A stretch of 64,000 nucleotides of DNA from Plutella xylostella (taxonomy: Eukaryota; Arthropoda; Insecta; Lepidoptera; Plutellidae): assembly GCF_932276165.1 (NCBI RefSeq), contig NC_064012.1, positions 7,261,501-7,325,500 on the forward strand, read 5' to 3'. The notes under the pieces were generated by a model. It saw only the letters and a list, made by a program, of their open reading frames with translations, searched no databases and was not told where the DNA came from. Shown piece by piece: positions 57,360 to 64,000 of this stretch. Each line of letters opens with the position of its first letter. The stretch's first letter is position 1. A program made the translations under genes and the position numbers.

Positions 57360-57658
57360 TGAAGCTTAGGCGGCCGATTCCGGTCCCGTCTGAAGTATGT
57401 TGGCGGATTCACCATGGTGCGGCGGCGAGATAGAGTCTTTAGACTGTTTGTCGCTCGATAAGGCTCGGAGTGAGGATCTGAGCGTTATCGTAGCCGTAGC
57501 GAGCGGAAGGAGACGGCCGGGCCGCGGTCGATAGGCGGCGGGCGCAGGCGCGGGTTGCTAGCGCCTCTGCTCCCGTAGATCACGTTAGTTCGCCGGCGGG
57601 TTGATCGAGACGCGGAGCTTGTAGTGCGTCCGTTAGGGCGCTCGCGGACGCGTGCACC
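57360..57658 (+). promoter_or_regulatory. GC-rich promoter / 5' UTR region of the secreted-protein gene
   Basis: Base composition changes sharply to GC- and CpG-rich between about 57365 and 57840, in strong contrast to the surroundings. The change directly precedes the signal-peptide exon. No TATA box seen. The transcription start is not determined. Confidence 0.5.
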
Positions 57659-57747
57659 ATGCAAGGCAGAGGCCGCCGCGGCGTGCCTGGCGCTGCCGTC
57701 ATCCTGGCGCTGGCCGTGGCCTGCCTGCCGCATGCTGACCATGCCGC
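57659..57747 (+). CDS. First coding exon with signal peptide (5' end of an unidentified secreted or membrane protein)
   Basis: ATG at 57659 opens 29 codons plus 2 nt: a basic N-terminus (MQGRGRRG), a hydrophobic core (AAVILALAVACL) and a small/polar end (PHADHA). This is the layout of a cleavable signal peptide. It ends at 57747 against a near-perfect donor, C|GTGAGT at 57748. Without splicing the frame stops at once, which supports splicing. The next exon is not recognised in the remaining 6.2 kb, so intron 1 is probably long and the rest of the gene lies outside the window. A receptor, adhesion protein or secreted factor are all possible. Confidence 0.6.
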
Positions 57748-59309
57748 GTGAGTACCGCCCTCACACATCACCTATTGATCATGCCGCAACGCATCAAACA
57801 TTCGGCTCGCGCCCGGGAATGTTCGCGCCACCCCCCCTCCCCACCCCATCTCCCACCGAAGCCATAGCTACAACTTGTGTATTTACTCTCATTACATACC
57901 GGTTTCTATATTTTTTTGAGATTTGTTTAAAAGGATTGAGTGGCTCTATGGCTTCGTCGTTAGCATGATACCTAGTCTCGTCGCACAACTGTACACATGT
58001 ACCATCCATCATACTCAGGCTTACTCGTTTTTTGTCATACCACATGGTGCTCATTAATCATCTGGGATTTTTCTACAACATGATAAATTTTTAACGAAGA
58101 CATATTCAAGAAATATTTTTTACGATGACTGTGAAATATAATAAAAAATTCTACAGCGGTGCTTCAATATTATAACATTTGATACCTGCTACAAATTAGT
58201 GCGTCCCAAAGGTTGGGGTTTGCTATTACTATCTGTATACAAAATTTACTACCAAGTTGATAGTGACTAACATAAAACTTCCAATAAGAACATTGTTTAT
58301 GGTTAGCTTCCGTTACTTAACAGCGCTCGGTAAATTATAATCTCTACAATATTGTATACACTCGCTCGCGATGAAAAGATCAAAATGCCGACTCTAAATT
58401 ATAAAATTGTAGTCTGATAGCGAGTGTATAATTATAATTGTTACTTACCTAACATAAATGGTGAGACAAAGCCGTTTTGTTAAATAATTTTCACTCACCC
58501 TGTTATTATACCGAGCCAAAATAAAAAAATCATAAACATCTTCTTTACAGTTTGGTCATAATTCATACACAAAGTAATATTTATTGATTATTTTGTTAAG
58601 TTTGTACATTTTATTCGCCATTAGAATTCCTAGCGTATGTTCCCAGATTTTAAATATGTGTAGGTGTTTTCATTAGCGTGAGGGTATGATTTTATGTAAA
58701 TTATGGTAATATCGGGTAGTAAACGGTATCAATTAAGTCGTTCGGTTAATCAACTATAAATAATTGGTCTCGATAATAGATATTATGAATTAAGATGCTA
58801 ATGTAACACTAGATACATCAAACTGACTATTAATTTAAAGTTATAAGTTGTTACAAGTACTTATTGAAAAAAATTAACTACTCAAATTTCAAATCTATTG
58901 AATTCAAATAAAAAAAACAATGGTTTAGAAATACATTTTTAGGTTAATGTTTGGACCGAATATAAAACTCTTATGGGTTATAGAGTAAACATAACCATGT
59001 GTTCAAATTTGTAATAAGTAAATAATTGAAATATGGTTATTATCATTATCACATAAAAGAAAAACAAAAGCTAATAAAGAATTTTTTATTTCAAAATTTC
59101 GTACTGCAAGCTTGCTTAATTTACTTAATAATATTATTATGACCATAATGTGCACATCATCAGATCGAGATAGTTACTTAGGTACATAAAAATATTATTT
59201 TAATTTTAAGAAGAGACTGAAAAGACTTTCAAAAATCGATAATTCTCTTACATTATTTATATGATTGGTTTTCCACAGAAGTCGTCAACATAATTATTTA
59301 AACTTACAT
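57748..59309 (+). other. Probable first intron of the secreted-protein gene
   Basis: AT-rich with no recognised exon. An imperfect inverted pair at about 58357-58430 (tacactcgctcgc / gatagcgagtgta) is present. Intron status is inferred from the donor at 57748. Confidence 0.4.
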
Positions 59310-59545
59310 AGTTTTGACGACCAAATCCCTGACTGCTATACCGAAGGTCTCGAGTTCGATCCCCGGCCGGGGCAGATATTTGTTTAAAAACACAGATATT
59401 TGTACTCGGGTCTTGGGTGTCAATATGTATATATATATATATATTTATGTATCTGCCCAGATATATCAGCTGTCCAATACCAACATTATATGCTCTGCCT
59501 AGCTTGGTCGGATGGCCGTATGTGCGATGTTGCCACATGTTCTTA
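59310..59545 (+). mobile_element. tRNA-derived SINE
   Basis: Plus-strand copy of the 14553-14821 family: tRNA-like head (actgctataccgaaggtctc, B box GAGTTCGATCC), gccggggcagatatttgttt, acagatatttgtactcgggt, a short (TA)n at about 59427-59442, and cagctgtccaatacc...cggatggccgtatgtgcgat at the 3' end. Slightly diverged from the other copies. Confidence 0.85.
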
Positions 59546-61536
59546 TTAAAGTTACCTATTATTTTATTAATTTTTAGGCTGGTTTTACAGTCACACTAAT
59601 GCGGTGATCGCTAACGCAAAATGCAATAATATCTAATCGTCCAAAGTCAAGTGACTCGAGTGGTTAGTACTAAAGATTAACGATATTGGTGATGGTAAAG
59701 CCAACCTTAGATAGATATATTCACTAAATTGTATCTATATACAGCGTTGTACCTTGCCGAAATGTTTCATATAAACAAGTCTATAATTATATTGTTTGTT
59801 AATAACAACCAATCCGATAGACAAGTAACTAACAGTTTCCGAATGTATACTTTGAAAAGGCACAAAAGTGTAACTGTGTTTATAGCGATGACTATACCTA
59901 AGAGCAAAATAAATACATTTCGGTACGTATCGTAGGTAAATCCCCGCAAGATGGCGCTCGAGCTTGCGGATCCGAAAGCCCGGGGCACGTGATCGTTTTA
60001 TTTATTTGCAAGCGGACTGCCAGGTTCAAATATTAAAGCAGTAACTACCGATCCTCGTTCCAATACACAAATACTACGTAGTACATAGAGGTTATGTAGC
60101 TTTGAATTTGCCATATTAGCGTCAGCAGATCTAATGTTAATAGACAACTTGTGGATAGTAATTTTAATAACGAAATCATGTAGGTATGTTGATAGTAATT
60201 TTAATATTTAATCAATTAATGAAACTTATGAAAATCGGATAATTCACTTAAGAGCAATGTAAAAGTTCTAGTGACAATAGCACCAAATTACATACGTACT
60301 GATAAACTAAAAATGCTGGGTTCATGACGCCGTCAGCATTATTGAACTATATTTAACAGCGCATCAGAATACTATCAACTGAAAACGTAAATATTGTGTT
60401 CAAATTTTAAATTAATCGTATAAAAATACCGGCAAAGAGCGTGTCGGACACGCACATGAAAGGGTTCCGTAGCCATAAGCTGGGCCGACCGCTTGACACA
60501 AAAAAAACCCATACATTACCCTTTAGTTAGGGCAACTGCACGTCATAAGATGGTCGAGTTGTATAAAAATAACTATGTATGTTACAGAATCCGCTATAGT
60601 TTTAGTTGAACGTACTTACTTAAAGGTATACAGCACATTTTTTTCAGAATTATTGTTATTATATTTTAAAAGGTAAGGGGGGGGACGCTCTAATTTTAAC
60701 TTTGTATTATCATATCTCGAGACGAGTTTGATGATCGAACCCCCTAGTCAAACTTTGATCCACATGGTTTGAAGACAATTTTTGTTTGTATTTAAAGATA
60801 CCTTTTTAACGATACTTACCCCACACCTTATTTAATTTTTCGAATCAATCGCTTTATGGTAGGGGGGGTAAAAAAAATATTTTTCGATAATAAAAAAAAT
60901 ATATTTTATTTAATTTATTTGGTACACAAATAGAATAAAATCGTTACAAATTAAGAAGCATTGAAGTACTTACATTGATCTAGATTTCATTCCAAAGCAT
61001 GCATTGCATACACATAATCATATTAATATAAGGAACATGCTACATAATTAATTTATCATAATATCTATCAAGTGTTCATAATTTCATTCAAAAGGTACAA
61101 ACAATTTAACATAATTTACAAACATATTTCAATAATTATAACTTACGATACGTTTTTGTAATTTAAATTTAATTAAAAATTTAAATCGATATAAAAATTT
61201 AATAATAATGACAATTATTTCCGTGGGAATTTCTCTTAAATATATCTATGTACATATTACAAATCACTACAACCCACCACTTCCCCACTGCTGCGGCACC
61301 TTCCAGTGAAGGAAATTAAATTACATATATTATATACCCTTAAATCGAGACGCATACTGCTCAGAGCGACAATGCTTTGCAATCTTAGTTAGACATCGAC
61401 TCGATTCCATTGAGCCGACCAACTCAATAAGTTACCGCGTGCCAAGTCGAAGCGGCGAACAGCGAGCTGCTCATCAGTTGTTCGGGTCCACCAGCTGACT
61501 CACTAAAGGCCCATCCGCATCCGCACTCACACGCCA
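59546..61536. other. Intronic or intergenic sequence with dispersed repeat pieces
   Basis: 60425-60500 carries the gcaaagagcgtgtcggacac phrase of the repeat also seen at 30480-30696, probably continuing as decayed sequence to about 60890. 61268-61310 is a weak match to the 37446 repeat. No exon recognised. Confidence 0.4.
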
Positions 61537-61775
61537 AGGCTGTTTTTAACAGCATGCTGATTTCATCACGCACGCGGGATGGCACGCCATTTTCCTGCGT
61601 TACGCGTGCTTATTTCACACGTTACAATGAACGCGTGCGGGGCAATCCCGCGTGCATGATCAAATCCGCATGCTGTTAAAAACCGCTTAACGCGTGGAAT
61701 ATGCATGCGAGACGCGGGAAAATGGCGTGCCATCTCGCTTGCGTGATCAAATCCGCATGCTGTTAAAAACAGCCT
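61537..61775. repeat. MITE-like foldback, about 239 bp
   Basis: AGGCTGTTTTTAACAGCATG at 61537-61556 and its exact complement at 61756-61775 are the ends. Inner blocks gcgggatggcacgccatttt and aaaatggcgtgccatctcgc also pair. The right-end block (gatcaaatccgcatgctgtt) is present a second time at about 61659-61678. Unusually GC-rich (many gcgtg words) for this window. Confidence 0.82.
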
Positions 61776-62598
61776 AATATCGGACGCGGGACAAAAAACC
61801 ATAAATTTTTGGGTTCAAGCCGCGAGGAATATTCTAATCGGATCCACACTAATCCTTCACGGGTACTTCGCGCCTTCGAGTGCGGATAGGCACCACTACA
61901 TCTCCTTGTTGCAACATACAACCAATTGTGACAAGACAAGAAACATATTTCTGAAACACTTATACACTTAGGTACACACATAATTGACGTACTCTTCCCT
62001 ACACACTCTTGCACCCACACACATCTGGCATACACTTACTTACATCACCAGATATCTTCTTCTTCTTAAATTTAAGAGCCTTGCTCTTGTCGATGTAGTT
62101 CCCGCCACCGCGGTCTGTCACAAGCCAGTTCTTTCATTTATTGGTACGACACGACCTTTGCCTTGCTCTTAAGTTGGTCTACATAACTTTTTCTAGGTCT
62201 TCCTCTTCCTGTCTTCCCTTCAATTTTTCTTCATCAAATATACCTATACTATATTATTATTTATTTTAATATCATATCTATCCTCCCCTTCCTATTCCCT
62301 GGATTGTTTTATCCTGTTTAACTATTAAATTTCTGTTATTTTATTGGTCACTCACTTATTATGCATGTATCTAGATACACATGTAGGTATCTAGATAGAT
62401 ACTTGTACTTATAAATAATTAAGAAACTTTATCTGGGGATAACTGACTGTACCTTTAGAATTATTATTCTTTGTAAATTTATACGTGTTAGGTTACGCTA
62501 TCAAAGTAAAATAATTGTACTTAAATGAAATTCGTAACACAAACAGTAAATGCTTTTAGCGTACATACTGTCATCTACAATTTGCATATTAATAAATA
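61776..62598. other. Intronic or intergenic sequence, nothing recognised
   Basis: AT-rich with tagata/agatac words at 62367-62402. No exon seen. Confidence 0.35.
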
Positions 62599-62600
62599 TA

Positions 62601-63897
62601 AGGTCAGGTGGGGTAAGAAACTTACCTTACTGGAAATTGCATATTTTGGCCTACAGCTACCAAAATAATGCATTAATTTCGATATTAATAGAAACAAATC
62701 TTCGTTTTTAACATATAGGTACTTAAATTTTTTTGACACAGAATTCTTTGTGTAATTACGGAACAATTTAGCAACAAAGCTAGGTCTTAAAAACGTTCCT
62801 CTTTCCCGAGATTTGGGGTAAGAGGAACGCCGATACTTTTAAGTAATAACTCATGTTTTTAAGTGTTTATTATAGCATATTTGAAAAAAAAAATAAGTAA
62901 AAGGAATTGAACCTAACACCGTTTAAAATAACGTCTTTATTGAGATGACAGCAAACAAAATCGTAATTTGGGGTAAGAGGAACATATAGGTAAGGACAGG
63001 GGTGCTAAACTTTTTGTGCTATTAACTAAATGAATGTAAATCTAAAAACAGATAATGTATTAATAAATTTCTTTAATTATCATTAAAAAAATCAACTCAA
63101 AAGAAACAAAACATAAACTTCTAACACTTTTGTACTTTTATCACTTTGGTCTATACGCGTAATAACAAGCAACAATGTATCACAACTATAATACTGTTAC
63201 AAACAATAACATTCGTAGTGAAATGTAAACTATAATCAAAATCAGTCTAGCTTAGGTATATAAAAATAAGCATAAAAATAAGTCTCTTTTTCTTTACATT
63301 CAGTCTTGGCTAATAGTAAAGAACTTCTATCGGTCTTTCTTACAAACGTAAGCTCGAGGCATTTTGCTTTTTCTGTAACAAATAAATAGGTAAGCAAATA
63401 ATGGCTATTTACGGAACGTGTTATATTTTAGCGGATTTAAAAAATGTTTGTAACCCCTGAAACCGGGAAAGAGGAACACATGTTTCTCTTAACCTGGTAA
63501 AGCTGTTCCTCTTTCCCACCTTGCCATTTTGAAGGTAATGTTTTACTGACATCGAAAAAGCACTAAAAACACACGTTTCAAACAATGTATCAATTAAATA
63601 TAGATTAAACGTAATAGTTACACTTACCATAACAATCAACAGCAACAACAACCGTTTTTGATATTAAAAATAACTTAAACAAGGAACGCGCAAGGTAGTT
63701 GTTTTTTTAGCTTGTCGACTGTTTTTTTCTCTTTAACTCGCTTAGTTGCCGTGTTCCAGCGCCATCAATCCAAGAATATTTGAACTACGCCTAATACTGT
63801 TTTATCGATCTAGTGACCATAGAGCTGCGCATTATAGTTTTCGTTTTATTAGCCACTGTCTCTCTTCCCCCAGCGTCCCTCTTACACCACCTGACCT
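62601..63897 (-). mobile_element. Degenerate pogo-like DNA transposon (about 1.3 kb) with repeated GGGTAAGAGGAAC motif
   Basis: Ends: aggtcaggtggggtaaga at 62601 and the complement of aggtcaggtggtgtaaga at 63897, each with TA outside. On the minus strand an ATG at 63362 opens MPRAYVCKKDR before a stop. MPR-x-Y-x-(R)K is recalled as the usual start of pogo-like transposases in insects. The motif gg(g)taagaggaac or gggaaagaggaac recurs inside on both strands (62795, 62815, 62969, 63465, 63505, plus variants at 62609 and 63482). The remaining transposase is not readable. Class call is tentative. Confidence 0.55.
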
Positions 63898-64000
63898 TAC
63901 AAGTGAATTTGAATTACAAAAAAGCACCGGATAGTTACAGAGAATTAGTACGAAAATAATTAAAAACCAAATATATTTCGAGTTATTCTTGTATAATTCG

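Noticed and set aside
63421..63651. 76-codon frame inside the pogo-like element
   Set aside because: Does not read as transposase and covers the repeated GGGTAAGAGGAAC-type motifs; not supported as coding.

Overview
The window looks like a piece of a lepidopteran (moth or butterfly) nuclear genome. The reasons are an AT-rich, intron-containing sequence, animal-type genes with short exons, and a dense load of insect transposable elements: Jockey-, RTE- and CR1/L2-like LINEs, two tRNA-derived SINE families, a mariner 3' end, hAT and pogo-like remnants, and many small hairpin MITEs. I found no prokaryotic gene structure, rRNA, genuine tRNA or CRISPR array. The organism call rests on repeat style and gene similarity recalled from knowledge, not on a search.

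Three host loci can be supported. (1) 24064-29713, minus strand: a complete glycerol kinase gene in 8 exons (514 aa), whose splice sites and reading frame join cleanly. (2) 40497-48126, plus strand: a complete microsomal cytochrome P450 in 8 exons (488 aa), CYP2 clan, probably CYP305 family, with every diagnostic motif present. (3) 57659-57747, plus strand: a GC-rich first coding exon with a signal peptide and a strong splice donor. Its downstream exons are not recognised before the window ends.

Layout: 1-24 kb is gene-poor. It holds an RTE LINE remnant (108-491), a small retroinsertion with target-site duplication (1493-1761), a 268-bp tandem duplication carrying a long perfect hairpin (7863-8385), a 5'-truncated Jockey LINE with an open 523-codon reading frame (8459-10090), SINEs, a mariner 3' end and several foldback elements. 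24-30 kb is glycerol kinase; its introns carry a 634-bp hAT derivative next to the last exon and several MITEs. 30-40 kb is repeat-rich (Helitron-like, LINE remnants, an ATC microsatellite, a SINE with a nested RTE end). 40-48 kb is the P450, whose introns carry LINE ends and a Harbinger-like element. 48-57 kb is intergenic with two young SINE copies, a LINE tail and MITEs. 57.4-64 kb is the 5' end of the secreted-protein gene and probably its long first intron, with a SINE and a degenerate pogo-like transposon near the end.

The three host genes do not form an obvious pathway; their adjacency looks incidental. I did not find a convincing undescribed biological system. The most notable structures are the hAT insertion beside a splice acceptor, the loop-inverted hairpin duplication, the 1.4-kb foldback element and the pogo-like element with a repeated internal motif.
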